NCBI RefSeq assembly: GCF_014699075.1
Contig: NZ_JACXAB010000006.1
Location: forward strand, 243,959-307,958
Source of the DNA: Microvirga sp.
GTDB taxonomy: Bacteria; Pseudomonadota; Alphaproteobacteria; Rhizobiales; Beijerinckiaceae
Reading direction: 5' to 3'
Length of the DNA: 64,000 nucleotides
Shown here piece by piece: positions 50,007-59,333 of this stretch (within the stretch, counting starts at the first letter, position 1; each line of letters opens with the position of its first letter). The notes under the pieces are model-generated. The model did no database searches. It was not told where the DNA came from and saw nothing but the letters and a program-made list of their open reading frames with translations. The position numbers and the translations under genes are program-made.

Positions 50007-50621
50007 ATGCCCCACACCATCACCAGCCTGCCCGACCTCGAAGCGCTCTATGGCGAGGTCAACAAGGCCTCGCTCCTGAAGGAGGCGAACCGGCTCGTTC
50101 CGGAATACCGCGCCCTGATCGAGGCCTCGCCCTTCGCGGCGCTCGCCACGCGCGGTCCGGAGGGGCTCGACTGCTCGCCCCGCGGCGACGGGCCGGGCTT
50201 CGTGCGCATCCGGGACGAGAAGACCCTGCTCCTGCCCGACCGGCGCGGCAACAACCGGATCGATTCGCTGCGCAACATCGTGCAGGACCCGGCGGTCGCC
50301 CTGCTCTTCCTGATCCCCGGCATCGGCGAGACCTTGAGGGTGAACGGGCGCGCGGTGATCTCCATCGAGCCGAGCCTGCTGGAGAGTTTTGCCGTCGACG
50401 GCAAGGCGCCGAAATCCGTGGTGGTGATCACCGTCGAGACGGTGTTCTTCCAATGCGCCCGCGCGATCCTGCGCTCGGAGCTGTGGAACCCGGCCCGTCA
50501 CGTGCCGCGCGGGAGCCTGCCGAGCGCCGGCCAGATCCTGGCCGCGCTCACGAACAACGAGGCGGGCGGCGAGGCGTACGACAAGGCTCTGCCCGAGCGG
50601 CAGCGCACCACGCTCTATTGA
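50007..50621 (+). CDS. Pyridoxamine-5-phosphate-oxidase-fold (PPOX) protein
   Basis: The 204-residue protein has the flavin reductase-like split barrel of PPOX proteins: FAALATRGPEGLDCSPRGDGPGFVRIRDEKTLLLPDRRGNNRIDSLRN and TLRVNGRAVI. It likely binds FMN, but the substrate is unknown, and the group often annotated MSMEG_1061-like is uncharacterised. It is divergent from the cyclase gene and 72 bp ahead of ridA. Confidence 0.85.
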   Translation: MPHTITSLPDLEALYGEVNKASLLKEANRLVPEYRALIEASPFAALATRGPEGLDCSPRGDGPGFVRIRDEKTLLLPDRRGNNRIDSLRNIVQDPAVALLFLIPGIGETLRVNGRAVISIEPSLLESFAVDGKAPKSVVVITVETVFFQCARAILRSELWNPARHVPRGSLPSAGQILAALTNNEAGGEAYDKALPERQRTTLY

Positions 50622-50693
50622 TGACTTGACCAAGTACGTTCTGCCCCCGAAAAGGCAGGTCTCGTTTTCACCAGTGAGGCTCAAGGACAATCC

Positions 50694-51044
50694 ATGACGA
50701 TCCAGCGCATCAAGCCCGGCCCGCGCATGAGCGGCGCCGTCGTTCACGGCAACACCGTCTATCTCGCAGGCCAGGTCGCTCAGGAGAGCGCAGGCAAGAG
50801 CGTCACCGAGCAGACGAAGGAAATCCTCTCGATCATCGACAGTCTGCTGGCCGAGGCCGGCACCGACAAGTCGAAGATCCTGATGGCCAATATCTGGATC
50901 ACCGACATGGGCACGTTCCAGGAGATGAACGCCGTGTGGGATGCCTGGGTGTCTCCCGGTAACACCCCGGCCCGCGCCACCGTCGAGGCGAAGCTCGCAA
51001 CCCCCGCCTTCAAGGTCGAGATCGCCGTCATCGCGGCAAAGTAA
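50694..51044 (+). CDS. RidA-family enamine/imine deaminase
   Basis: The 116-residue protein has the YjgF/RidA fold: GPRMSGAVVHGNTVYLAGQVAQE, a central QTKEILSIIDSLLAEAGTDKSKILMANIWITDM and the ending ARATVEAKLATPAFKVEIAVIA with the conserved Arg that binds carboxylates. It hydrolyses reactive enamine intermediates from PLP enzymes. An AGGACAAT site precedes the ATG; a bidirectional terminator follows. Confidence 0.9.
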   Translation: MTIQRIKPGPRMSGAVVHGNTVYLAGQVAQESAGKSVTEQTKEILSIIDSLLAEAGTDKSKILMANIWITDMGTFQEMNAVWDAWVSPGNTPARATVEAKLATPAFKVEIAVIAAK

Positions 51045-51057
51045 GTTCAGCAAAAAA

Positions 51058-51081
51058 GAAGCGGGCCGAATGGCCCGCTTC
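51058..51081. terminator. Bidirectional terminator after ridA
   Basis: GAAGCGGGCC and GGCCCGCTTC form a perfect 10-bp stem with a GAAT loop, with A-run on the left. It lies between convergent ridA and the BA14K gene. Confidence 0.85.
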
Positions 51082-51103
51082 GTTCATTCACGCTTGCTCG
51101 AAG

Positions 51104-51571
51104 TTACGGGCAGGGATGGCGCATGCCATCATAGCCGAGATAGGTGCCCGAGGCCGGGTCATAGGACCGGTAACGCTGGGCGCAGTAGGCAGCATTGCCG
51201 CCGTAGACCGGAGCGGCCTGAGCCTGCGACTGGGCGATGGCGCCGCCGATGATGGCGCCGGTGGCAAGACCGAGAGCACCGGCCGCAAGAGCATTGCCGC
51301 GGTCGCGACGGTAGTAGCGGCGGTCACCATAATAGCGACGATCCCCGTAGTAGCGGCGATCGCCATAATAGCGCCGCTCCACATAACGCGGGCTGCCGCC
51401 GTAATAACGGCGATACTGCACATAATCGGCATTCACATCGCCGGTTTTGAGGGCGGCGACGAGTTCGTTGACCGGCGCGGTCCGCGTCTCGGCGGCGGAA
51501 GCCGGAGCGGCAAGACCGAAGGCGCCAAGAGCAGCCGTGGCGGCTACAGCCATGAAGAATTTACGCATGGG
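51104..51571 (-). CDS. BA14K-family secreted protein with RRYYGD repeats
   Basis: The 155-residue protein has a signal peptide (MRKFFMAVAATAALGAFGLAAPASA), a middle section with three RRYYGD repeats and an RRYY end (residues about 65-86), a glycine/alanine-rich hydrophobic helix (about 92-115), and the BA14K ending AYCAQRYRSYDPASGTYLGYDGMRHPC. BA14K proteins are immunoreactive, lectin-like envelope proteins of Brucella and relatives. The Arg/Tyr repeats are variable in number between strains in my experience of the family; that point is inference. Confidence 0.9.
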   Translation of the reverse strand, partial: PMRKFFMAVAATAALGAFGLAAPASAAETRTAPVNELVAALKTGDVNADYVQYRRYYGGSPRYVERRYYGDRRYYGDRRYYGDRRYYRRDRGNALAAGALGLATGAIIGGAIAQSQAQAAPVYGGNAAYCAQRYRSYDPASGTYLGYDGMRHPCP

Positions 51572-51638
51572 ATCTCCTCCGATGTTGGGAGGCGAACGCT
51601 CAAGGCGCACGGTCGTTCCGTTATATGGGAATTTCAGG

Positions 51639-52409
51639 CTATCTCTCGCGCGAACGTGAGGAGCCAAGCGCGTCGGACGCGGCCTCGGATCTGGCCGGTG
51701 AAACCCGCTTTCCCTCCACCCTCCCCTGCCCGGTCGGGCAGAGATCCAGGATCGCGCAGCGGTGGCAGGCCGGGTTCTTGAAGAAGCAGCAGCGCTGGCC
51801 GTGCAGCATCATGACTTCGTGGTTGTCGTAGACCTGTTGCGCATCCCAATCCTCCGGCAGAAGGGCGGCCAACACCGCATGGGATGGCCCGACCGCTGTC
51901 GATTGCGGGATGAGAGCGGTGCGCTGCGCGACCCGGTGATGGTGGCTGTCCACGGGAAGGGCCGCCTTGCGCAGCACCGAGAAGGACAGCACAGCCGCGC
52001 TGGTCTTCGGGCCGACACCCGGAATGCTCTCGAGCCAGGCCCGGGCCTCCTCGACCGGCATGTCCTTCAGGAAATCGAGCGACAGGCTGCCGTGCCGCTC
52101 TTGAATAGCGTGCAGCACCGCCTGCAGGCGCGGCGCCTTCTGCTCGGGCCAGGTCACGCCTTGGATCGTCGCCTCAACCTCGTCTGTCGGCGCATGCATC
52201 ATCGCGTGCCAGTCGGGATAGCGCGCGCGCAGCGCCTTGAACGCCCGACCGGAATCCGCATTGCGGGTGCGGTGGGACAGGAGCGAGGAGACCAGCTCGC
52301 TCACCGGATCGAGGGTATGGAAGTAGGGAATCGGGCAGCCATAGACCGCGCACAGTCGCTCATGGATGACGAGCGCCTTGGCCTTCAGGTCCTGGAGGTC
52401 CGGATTCAT
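51639..52409 (-). CDS. Endonuclease III-like DNA glycosylase (HhH-GPD, 4Fe-4S)
   Basis: The 256-residue protein has the helix-hairpin-helix GPD fold with IPGVGPKTSAAVL (Lys in the Nth position) and the catalytic-type Asp in LPVDSHHHRV. A C-terminal 4Fe-4S site has the C-x6-C-x2-C-x5-C spacing (CCFFKNPACHRC ... C). It differs from classical Nth by VDSHHHRV instead of VDTHVFRV and by a basic/Ser tail, so it may have a different base preference. ATG 52409 fits the family length. Confidence 0.87.
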   Translation of the reverse strand: MNPDLQDLKAKALVIHERLCAVYGCPIPYFHTLDPVSELVSSLLSHRTRNADSGRAFKALRARYPDWHAMMHAPTDEVEATIQGVTWPEQKAPRLQAVLHAIQERHGSLSLDFLKDMPVEEARAWLESIPGVGPKTSAAVLSFSVLRKAALPVDSHHHRVAQRTALIPQSTAVGPSHAVLAALLPEDWDAQQVYDNHEVMMLHGQRCCFFKNPACHRCAILDLCPTGQGRVEGKRVSPARSEAASDALGSSRSRER

Positions 52410-52457
52410 CCCGAAGCAAGTCGCGAATCAGCGGGGTGGTTCCATACCCCACCTCAC

Positions 52458-52596
52458 TGTCATTCCGGGGCGGCCAAAGGCCGAGCCCGGAATCCATAAA
52501 CACGGCACCTCAGGAAAGGGCGGGCACCTACACGCTTCTTCTTGGAACGTCAGCGGTTATGGATTCCGGGCTCCGCTGCGCGGCCCCGGAATGACA
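52458..52596. repeat. Long inverted repeat (family B), copy 2
   Basis: Starts TGTCATTCCGGGGC and ends GCCCCGGAATGACA, the same arms as 17149-17294, with inner GAGCCCGGAATCC/GGATTCCGGGCTC. It lies between the Nth-like gene and hslU. Confidence 0.9.
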
Positions 52597-52615
52597 TTTG
52601 AGGTTGATCAAAGGA

Positions 52616-53926
52616 TCACAAAATAAACCGGCTCAAATCCGTGTTCTTCGCCAGCTCCTCAACCTCGCGGCGCACGTAAGCGGAGTCGATTTTCACCGTT
52701 TCGCCGGAGCGGTCGGGCGCCGTGTAGGACACATCATCGAGCACGCGCTCCAGCACGGTCTGCAGGCGGCGTGCGCCGATGTTCTCGACGGTGTTGTTCA
52801 CCTCCACGGCCACTTCAGCCAGCGCATCGATGGCATCGTCCGTGAAGACGAGGTCGACGCCTTCCGTCTTCATCAGCGCGACGGATTGCTTGATGAGGCT
52901 CGCTTCCGTCTCTGTCAGGATGCGGCGGAAATCCTCGACGGTGAGCGGCGAGAGCTCCACGCGGATCGGCAGGCGGCCCTGCAGCTCGGGCAGCAGGTCG
53001 GACGGCTTCGACACGTGGAACGCGCCGGACGCGATGAACAGGATGTGGTCCGTCTTCACCGATCCATATTTCGTCGACACCGTCGTGCCCTCGATCAGCG
53101 GCAGCAGATCGCGCTGCACGCCTTCACGCGACACGTCAGCGCCGGTGCGGCCCTCGCGGCCGGCGATCTTGTCGATCTCGTCGAGGAACACGATGCCGTT
53201 GTTCTCCACCTGACGCAGGGCCTCCTGCACGATGGCGTCCTGGTCGAGCATCTTGTCGGCCTCTTCCGTGACCAGCGGGTCATAAGCCTCGCGCACGGTG
53301 GTGCGGCGCGTCTTGCGCTGGCCGCCGAAGGCCTTGCCGAACATGTCGGAGAGATTGATTGCGCCCACCGATGCGCCGGGCATTCCGGGAATCTCGAACA
53401 TCGGCATCCCCTGCCCTCCGCCCGATTGCAGCTCGATCTCGATCTCCTTGTCGTCGAGCTCGTTGGCGCGCAGCTTGCGGCGGAAGGAATCGCGCGTGAC
53501 GGCGCTCGCGGTCGAGCCCACGAGCGCATCGAGCACGCGCTCCTCCGCGGCGATATGCGCCTTCGCCTGCACCTGACGGCGGCGCTCCTCCTTCACGAGG
53601 CCGATGCCGATCTCCACGAGGTCGCGCACGATCTGCTCCACGTCGCGGCCCACATAGCCCACTTCCGTGAACTTGGTGGCCTCGACCTTGAGGAACGGCG
53701 CTCCCGCGAGCTTGGCGAGACGGCGGGAGATCTCGGTCTTGCCGCAGCCGGTTGGGCCGATCATCAGGATGTTCTTGGGCGCCACTTCCTCGCGCAACGA
53801 GCCCTCCAGCTGCTGCCGGCGCCAGCGGTTGCGCAACGCAATGGCGACCGCGCGCTTGGCGTCGTTCTGGCCGACGATGTAGCGGTCGAGTTCGGAAACG
53901 ATTTCGCGGGGGGAAAAGGTGGTCAT
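52616..53926 (-). CDS. hslU: HslU ATPase (ClpY)
   Basis: The 436-residue AAA+ unfoldase feeds substrates to HslV. It has Walker [20 protein letters not shown], the I-domain (about 110-240), Walker [15 protein letters not shown] and the C-terminal NTDLSRFIL tail that inserts into HslV to activate it. The ATG overlaps the hslV stop by one base (TAATG), so translation is coupled. Confidence 0.96.
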   Translation of the reverse strand: MTTFSPREIVSELDRYIVGQNDAKRAVAIALRNRWRRQQLEGSLREEVAPKNILMIGPTGCGKTEISRRLAKLAGAPFLKVEATKFTEVGYVGRDVEQIVRDLVEIGIGLVKEERRRQVQAKAHIAAEERVLDALVGSTASAVTRDSFRRKLRANELDDKEIEIELQSGGGQGMPMFEIPGMPGASVGAINLSDMFGKAFGGQRKTRRTTVREAYDPLVTEEADKMLDQDAIVQEALRQVENNGIVFLDEIDKIAGREGRTGADVSREGVQRDLLPLIEGTTVSTKYGSVKTDHILFIASGAFHVSKPSDLLPELQGRLPIRVELSPLTVEDFRRILTETEASLIKQSVALMKTEGVDLVFTDDAIDALAEVAVEVNNTVENIGARRLQTVLERVLDDVSYTAPDRSGETVKIDSAYVRREVEELAKNTDLSRFIL

Positions 53927-54507
53927 TAGCTGTCCAGGGTCTCAATGACGATGTTCGCGTTCGTGTAGACGCAGATTTCGGCCGCAATGCCGAGCGACCG
54001 GCGCACGATTGTCTCCGGGTCCATCTCGTATTCGGCGAGCGCTCTTGCTGCCGCGAGCGCGTAGTTGCCGCCGGACCCGATGGCCATGATGCCGTTTTCC
54101 GGCTCCAGCACGTCGCCGGCGCCGGAGAGCAGCAGGCCCACCTCCTTGTCGGCTACCAGCATCATGGCTTCCAGGCGGCGCAGATACCGGTCGGTGCGCC
54201 AATCCTTGGTGAGTTCGACGCAGGCGCGGGTGAGCTGGCCGGGATATTGCTCGAGCTTGGCCTCGAGGCGCTCGAACAGGGTGAAGGCATCGGCCGTCGA
54301 GCCGGCAAAGCCGCCGATCACCCCGCCCTTGGCGAGGCGCCGGACCTTCTTCGCATTGCCCTTCACCACGGTCTGGCCGAGGCTCACCTGCCCGTCTCCG
54401 CCGATGACGGTGCGGCCGCCCTTGCGGACCATGAGGATCGTGGTGGCATGCATGCGGGGGGTGGCGTCTTCGGACAAGGCAGGGCTCCGGCGGGAAAGGA
54501 CGGTCAT
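53926..54507 (-). CDS. hslV: HslV protease (ClpQ)
   Basis: The protein of about 193 residues is the threonine protease of HslUV. The Thr nucleophile lies in [12 protein letters not shown]; here about 20 residues precede it, whereas the E. coli enzyme starts directly MTTI. Alphaproteobacterial HslV proteins commonly have such a leader, which must be cut. Further motifs [21 protein letters not shown] and [14 protein letters not shown] [12 protein letters not shown] are standard. The start could also be ATG 54453 (MHATTI). Confidence 0.93.
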   Translation of the reverse strand: MTVLSRRSPALSEDATPRMHATTILMVRKGGRTVIGGDGQVSLGQTVVKGNAKKVRRLAKGGVIGGFAGSTADAFTLFERLEAKLEQYPGQLTRACVELTKDWRTDRYLRRLEAMMLVADKEVGLLLSGAGDVLEPENGIMAIGSGGNYALAAARALAEYEMDPETIVRRSLGIAAEICVYTNANIVIETLDS

Positions 54508-54539
54508 AAGCAACTCGCGCCTGACAAGCCCACCATAAG

Positions 54540-54644
54540 CCTCATCCTGAGGAGGCCGTCAGGCCGTCTCGAAGGACGAGGCGTCTCCAGTGCGCTCTGG
54601 ACCCTCCTTCGAGACGCCGCTTTCGCGGCTCCTCAGGATGAGGG
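54540..54644. repeat. Family A palindromic repeat, copy 3
   Basis: Arms CCTCATCCTGAGGAGG and CTCCTCAGGATGAGGG surround CGTCTCGAAGGA/TCCTTCGAGACG. It occupies half of the hslV-hisB divergent region, leaving about 115 bp for both promoters. Confidence 0.9.
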
Positions 54645-54762
54645 GGTGTTTGGTAGACGCCTGAGCCCTGACTTAATCATTGATCGGCCAAAAGCAACGC
54701 GGGTGGCAATTCTCCGCGCTCCTTGCTAGAACGCCTCGTCTCTTGTTCCGCAAAGGATTGTG

Positions 54763-55353
54763 ATGATGCGCTCCGCGAGCGTCAGCCGTCGTACCGCCGA
54801 GACCGATATCGCCCTGTCGATCGCCCTCGATGGCACCGGCAAGGCCGAGATCTCCACCGGCGTCGGCTTTCTCGACCACATGCTCGAACTGTTCGCCCGA
54901 CACGGTCACTTCGACCTCTCCGTGAAGGTGACCGGCGACCTGCATGTGGACCAGCATCATACCACCGAGGACACCGGGATTGCGCTCGGCCAGGCCATCC
55001 TGAAGGCGCTTGGCGATAGAAAGGGCATCACACGCTATGCCGATATCCATCTGCCGATGGACGAGACCCTGACGCGCATCGCCCTCGACATTTCGGGCCG
55101 TCCCTTCCTGGTGTTCCGCACCACCTTCCCGACGGAGAAGATCGGCGTGTTCGACACCGAGCTGGTGCGCGAGTTCTTCCAGGCCTTCGCCATCCAGTCG
55201 GGGCTGACGCTCCACGTGGAAACTCTCTACGGCGAGAACAGCCACCATATTGCCGAGAGCTGCTTCAAAGGCTTGGCACGGGCCTTGCGTCAGGCCGTGG
55301 CACTGGACCCAAGGGAAGAGGGCCGCGTTCCCTCCACCAAGGGTACGCTCTAG
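54763..55353 (+). CDS. hisB: Imidazoleglycerol-phosphate dehydratase
   Basis: The 196-residue manganese enzyme dehydrates imidazole glycerol phosphate. The His-rich metal sites [35 protein letters not shown] (here [12 protein letters not shown]) and [19 protein letters not shown] are all intact. A GTG at 54760 is in frame too; AAAGGA at 54752-54757 suits ATG 54763 or 54766. It begins the histidine operon. Confidence 0.96.
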   Translation: MMRSASVSRRTAETDIALSIALDGTGKAEISTGVGFLDHMLELFARHGHFDLSVKVTGDLHVDQHHTTEDTGIALGQAILKALGDRKGITRYADIHLPMDETLTRIALDISGRPFLVFRTTFPTEKIGVFDTELVREFFQAFAIQSGLTLHVETLYGENSHHIAESCFKGLARALRQAVALDPREEGRVPSTKGTL

Positions 55354-55427
55354 ATCCATCGAGAGACGCCTGTTCGGACGAGACGACTATCGCCGCCTCA
55401 CCGGACATGGCTTGAGGAAACGTCGCC

Positions 55428-55919
55428 ATGACCACCTATACCCTGCACCTCCCGCGCGATGCGCGGCCGGGTGATCCGAGCGCTTTGGACGAATCCGAGC
55501 TGGTGAAGGATGCCTTCTCCTGGGGCGCCTTCTTCTTCACCTTCCTGTGGTTCTTCGTCCATCGCCTGTGGCTCGCCGGCCTTGCGGTGCTGCTTCTGGT
55601 GCTGGCCTTCGGCGGCCTCATGGCCGTGCTCGACGTGCATCCGCTCGCCGGCTCCATTGCCCAGCTCCTGCTGCAGAGCCTGATCGGCCTGGAGGCCAAC
55701 AGCCTGCGGCGCTGGACGCTTTCGCGCCGTGGCCGCCCGGCCGTCGATGCGGTCACAGCCGCCGACCAGGATGAAGCTGAGGCCAAGGCCTTCGCCCGCT
55801 GGCTCGATGTGAAGTCGGCACCCCTGCCCCGCAGCCCGGCGCCTTCGCCGATCCTGTCCACCCCGAGGCGGGCCGAGCCTGTGATCGGCCTCTTCCCCGA
55901 TGCGGAGCGTCCCCGGTGA
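55428..55919 (+). CDS. DUF2628 membrane protein
   Basis: The 163-residue protein has an N-terminal soluble part with [22 protein letters not shown], two to three membrane helices to about residue 95, and a Pro-rich C-terminal tail. DUF2628 proteins of this type are kept between hisB and hisH in rhizobia. The function is unknown. It overlaps hisH by GTGA, so it is co-translated. Confidence 0.87.
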   Translation: MTTYTLHLPRDARPGDPSALDESELVKDAFSWGAFFFTFLWFFVHRLWLAGLAVLLLVLAFGGLMAVLDVHPLAGSIAQLLLQSLIGLEANSLRRWTLSRRGRPAVDAVTAADQDEAEAKAFARWLDVKSAPLPRSPAPSPILSTPRRAEPVIGLFPDAERPR

Positions 55920-56566
55920 GCGTCGTCATCATCGACTATGGGTCCGGCAACCTGCACTCCGCCGCTAAGGCTTTCGAGCGGGCAGCCAGGGAGGCAGAGC
56001 TTGATCTCTCCATCACGGTCTCGTCCGACCCGAATATGGTCGCCAAGGCCGACCGGATTGTGCTGCCGGGCGTCGGCGCCTTCGCCGATTGCCGTCGCGG
56101 CCTCGATTCCGTGCCCGGCATGGTGGAGGTGCTGCAGCGGCGCGTCCATGAGGACAAGCGCCCTTTCTTCGGCATCTGTGTGGGCATGCAGCTCATGGCC
56201 ACGCGCGGCCTTGAGCATACGACCAGCTATGGTCTCGACTGGATCCACGGCGACGTGAAAGCCATCGAGCCGAGCGACCCGAGCCTGAAGATCCCGCATA
56301 TGGGCTGGAACACGCTTGAGCTGGCGAAGCCGCATCCGCTCCTCGACGGCATCCCCACCGGACCGGACGGGCTGCACGCCTATTTCGTGCATTCCTATGC
56401 CCTGACCCCGGCCGACCCGGCCGATGTGGTCGCCACCACCGATTACGGCGGGCCGGTGACGGCCATCGTCGGGCGCGACAACCTCGTCGGCGCGCAATTC
56501 CATCCCGAGAAGAGCCAGGCCCTCGGCCTCAGGCTCATCGCCAATTTCCTGAGGTGGCGCCCGTGA
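55916..56566 (+). CDS. hisH: Imidazole glycerol phosphate synthase, glutamine amidotransferase subunit HisH
   Basis: The 216-residue class I glutaminase has the Cys nucleophile in [11 protein letters not shown] and His/Glu in QFHPEKSQ. It gives ammonia to HisF. The start is GTG overlapping the DUF2628 stop, and its own stop overlaps hisA. Confidence 0.96.
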   Translation: MSVVIIDYGSGNLHSAAKAFERAAREAELDLSITVSSDPNMVAKADRIVLPGVGAFADCRRGLDSVPGMVEVLQRRVHEDKRPFFGICVGMQLMATRGLEHTTSYGLDWIHGDVKAIEPSDPSLKIPHMGWNTLELAKPHPLLDGIPTGPDGLHAYFVHSYALTPADPADVVATTDYGGPVTAIVGRDNLVGAQFHPEKSQALGLRLIANFLRWRP

Positions 56567-57309
56567 TCCTCTATCCTGCCATCGACCTCAAAGAGGGCCT
56601 GTGCGTGCGCCTGATCCAGGGCGACATGGACCAGGCCACCGTGTTCAACGACGATCCCGCCGATCAGGCCGCCACCTTCGAGCGCCAGGGCTTCGAATGG
56701 CTGCACGTGGTCGATCTCGACGGAGCGTTCGCCGGCAAGCCGATGAATGCGGCGGCGGTCGAAAATATCCTCAAGCGCATCAAAATTCCCGTGCAGCTCG
56801 GCGGCGGCATTCGCGACATGAAGACCGTCGAGGGCTGGCTGTCGAAGGGCGTGTCCCGCGTGATCATCGGCACAGCGGCCGTGCGCGATCCCGATTTCGT
56901 GCGCGAGGCGGCGCGCCTCCATCCGGGCAAGATCGCGGTGGGCATCGACGCCAAGGACGGGCTCGTGGCCGTGGAGGGCTGGGCCCAGACCTCGACCCTG
57001 TCGGCGGAAGAACTCGGGCGCCGCTTCGAGGATGCAGGCGTCGCTGCCATCATCTACACGGACATCGCCCGCGACGGCATCCTCAAGGGCCTCAACTTCC
57101 CGATGACCTTAGGATTGGCCCGCGCCGTCTCGATCCCGGTGATCGCCTCGGGGGGCCTCGCCTCCATGGCCGATATCGAGCGCCTCACCCAACCCGACTG
57201 CGCCGTGCTCAACGGCGCCATCTCCGGCCGTGCGCTTTATGACGGGCGCATCGACCCGGTTGAGGCGCTGACGCTGCTGAAAAATGTGCCTGTCTCATCC
57301 TCCCCTTGA
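56563..57309 (+). CDS. hisA: ProFAR isomerase HisA
   Basis: The 248-residue TIM-barrel enzyme isomerises ProFAR to [26 protein letters not shown] is the N-terminal signature with catalytic Asp8, and the second Asp is in [15 protein letters not shown] chose GTG 56563 (overlapping the hisH stop) over GTG 56554. The last residues (SSSP) and the stop codon come from the repeat that starts near 57296. Confidence 0.95.
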   Translation: MILYPAIDLKEGLCVRLIQGDMDQATVFNDDPADQAATFERQGFEWLHVVDLDGAFAGKPMNAAAVENILKRIKIPVQLGGGIRDMKTVEGWLSKGVSRVIIGTAAVRDPDFVREAARLHPGKIAVGIDAKDGLVAVEGWAQTSTLSAEELGRRFEDAGVAAIIYTDIARDGILKGLNFPMTLGLARAVSIPVIASGGLASMADIERLTQPDCAVLNGAISGRALYDGRIDPVEALTLLKNVPVSSSP

Positions 57310-57406
57310 GGGGGAGGGTGGACGCTGCGCGAGCATCTGCAAGCCTCGTGCATCCACCCCATCCCGGACCTCGCGGTCCGACCTTCCCCCTCAAGGGGAA
57401 GGTGAT
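57296..57406. repeat. CTCCCCTTGAGGGGGAGG-type repeat (family E) between hisA and hisF
   Basis: The left part TCCTCCCCTTGAGGGGGAGG pairs with CCTTCCCCCTCAAGGGGAAGG on the right, with inner GGTGGA/TCCACC and a GGACC-TCGC-GGTCC hairpin. It interrupts the operon between hisA and hisF and contains the hisA stop. Confidence 0.85.
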
Positions 57407-57418
57407 TAAGAGTGAACC

Positions 57419-58225
57419 ATGCTGAAAGTGCGTCTCATTCCCTGCCTCGACGTGAAGGACGGGCGCGTCGTGAAGGGCGTGCAGTTCGTCGATCTGGTCG
57501 ACGCGGGCGATCCGGTGGAAGCCGCCAAGGCCTATGACGCGGCGGGCGCCGACGAGCTCTGCTTCCTCGACATCACGGCCAGCCACGAGGCGAGGGGGAT
57601 CCTGCTCGACGTGGTGCGGCGCACGGCGGAAGCCTGCTTCATGCCGCTGACCGTTGGTGGCGGCGTGCGGACCGTCGAGGACATCCGCAATCTGCTGCTC
57701 GCCGGCGCCGACAAGGTGTCGATCAACACGGCTGCGGTGAAGAATCCGGATTTCGTGCGCGAGGCTTCGGAAAAATTCGGCAACCAATGCATTGTCGTCG
57801 CCATCGATGCCAAGAAGGTCTCAGGGGAGGGCGAACCCACGGCTTGGGAGATCTTCACCCATGGCGGCCGCAACGCCACTGGCATCGACGCCATCGCGTT
57901 CGCCAAGCAGGTGGCGGCGCTTGGGGCAGGGGAGCTGCTCGTCACCTCCATGGACCGGGACGGCACCAAGGGCGGCTATGACCTCGCGCTCGTGCGCGCC
58001 ATCGCGGACGCGGTCTCCGTGCCGGTGATCGCGTCGGGCGGCGTCGGCAACCTCGATCACTTGGTTGATGGCGTCGAGAAGGGCCATGCCAGCGCGGTGC
58101 TCGCCGCTTCGATTTTCCACTTCGGCACGCATACGATCAGCGAGGCGAAGAGCTATATGGCCGAGAAGGGCCTGAAGATGCGGCTGGATGAGCCGGCGCA
58201 CAGCGCTTCAAACCGCGCAGCATGA
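57419..58225 (+). CDS. hisF: Imidazole glycerol phosphate synthase cyclase subunit HisF
   Basis: The 268-residue TIM-barrel cyclase makes IGP and [25 protein letters not shown] has catalytic Asp11, and the second catalytic Asp is in [15 protein letters not shown]. It follows hisA after the family E repeat, an unusual gap of 110 bp for this operon. Confidence 0.96.
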   Translation: MLKVRLIPCLDVKDGRVVKGVQFVDLVDAGDPVEAAKAYDAAGADELCFLDITASHEARGILLDVVRRTAEACFMPLTVGGGVRTVEDIRNLLLAGADKVSINTAAVKNPDFVREASEKFGNQCIVVAIDAKKVSGEGEPTAWEIFTHGGRNATGIDAIAFAKQVAALGAGELLVTSMDRDGTKGGYDLALVRAIADAVSVPVIASGGVGNLDHLVDGVEKGHASAVLAASIFHFGTHTISEAKSYMAEKGLKMRLDEPAHSASNRAA

Positions 58226-58238
58226 AAGAACTCAGCCC

Positions 58239-58988
58239 ATGACGGTCTCCAACGAGGATGATCTCAACAAGCTCCAGGAGATCGGCAGGATCGTGGCCAA
58301 TACCCTTGAGGCCATGGCTGCGGCGCTCGAGCCGGGCATGACGACGGCGGAGCTCGACCTGATCGGGCGCAAGCTTCTCGAAAAGGCCGGCGCGCGATCC
58401 GGCCCGGAGCTCGTCTATGATTTTCCCGGCGCCACCTGCATCAGCGTGAACGAGGAGGTGGCCCACGGCATTCCCGGTTCCCGACGGATCGAGGCGGGCG
58501 ATCTCGTCAACATCGACATCTCGGCGGAAAAGAACGGCCTGTTCGCCGATACCGGCGCGTCCTTCGCGGTTCCGCCGATCACGAATGCTACCAAGCGCCT
58601 GTGCCGGGACGGCAAGCGCGCCCTATGGATCGGGTTGCGCCAAGTAGGGGCCAACAAGCCGATTGCGGGGATCGGCCAGGCCATCGGACAATTTGCGGAG
58701 AAGAACGGCTATACCCTGGTGCGGAATCTCGCGAGCCACGGCATCGGCCATTCCCTGCACGAGGAGCCGAAGGAAATTTCGACTTGGCCCGACCGCTCGG
58801 AGCGCCGGATCATGAACGAGGGCTTGGTCTTCACCGTCGAGCCCTTCCTGTCCCTGGGGGCGGAATGGGCCGAGGACGGCGACGATCCCTGGACCCTGTT
58901 CAGCGAGCCGCGCGCGCCGACCGTCCAGTACGAGCACACCGTCGTTGCCACCCGCAACGGCCCCCTTGTCGTCACCCTGCCGGGCTAG
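58239..58988 (+). CDS. map: Methionine aminopeptidase, type I
   Basis: The 249-residue enzyme removes initiator methionine. All metal and active-site residues are present: His in EVAHGIP, Asp in LVNIDIS, Asp in FADTGASF, His in [12 protein letters not shown], Glu in FTVEPFL and Glu in YEHTVV. It sits between hisF and hisE, 13 bp after hisF, where other rhizobia have hisE directly. This is an insertion or a second map copy. Confidence 0.95.
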   Translation: MTVSNEDDLNKLQEIGRIVANTLEAMAAALEPGMTTAELDLIGRKLLEKAGARSGPELVYDFPGATCISVNEEVAHGIPGSRRIEAGDLVNIDISAEKNGLFADTGASFAVPPITNATKRLCRDGKRALWIGLRQVGANKPIAGIGQAIGQFAEKNGYTLVRNLASHGIGHSLHEEPKEISTWPDRSERRIMNEGLVFTVEPFLSLGAEWAEDGDDPWTLFSEPRAPTVQYEHTVVATRNGPLVVTLPG

Positions 58989-58995
58989 TTCACCC

Positions 58996-59316
58996 ATGAC
59001 CTCCTTCACGCTCAACGATCTCGCCCGCATCGTGGCCGAACGTGCTGCGGCGCCCGAAACCGAGTCCTATACGGCCAAGCTCATCGGCGGTGGCCCGGCG
59101 AAAGCCGCCAAGAAGCTCGGCGAGGAGGCGGTGGAAGCGGTGATCGCGGCCGTGCAGGGCAATCGCGAAAACCTCACGGCCGAGGCCGCTGACGTGCTGT
59201 ATCATCTTTTGGTCGTGTTGCAGGGCGCGGATATTCCTCTAAGTGACGTGATGGCCGAACTGGAGCGCCGCACGGCGCAATCGGGGCTTGCGGAAAAGGC
59301 CGCGCGCAAACCCTAA
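58996..59316 (+). CDS. hisE: Phosphoribosyl-ATP pyrophosphatase HisE
   Basis: The protein of about 106 residues is a MazG-like all-alpha pyrophosphatase with the segment [22 protein letters not shown] and the [13 protein letters not shown] metal site. It catalyses the second step of histidine synthesis. ATG 58996 follows the map stop by 7 bp; the earlier frame part is not family-like. Confidence 0.94.
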   Translation: MTSFTLNDLARIVAERAAAPETESYTAKLIGGGPAKAAKKLGEEAVEAVIAAVQGNRENLTAEAADVLYHLLVVLQGADIPLSDVMAELERRTAQSGLAEKAARKP

Positions 59317-59333
59317 AACGAGAGGTGGTTCGC

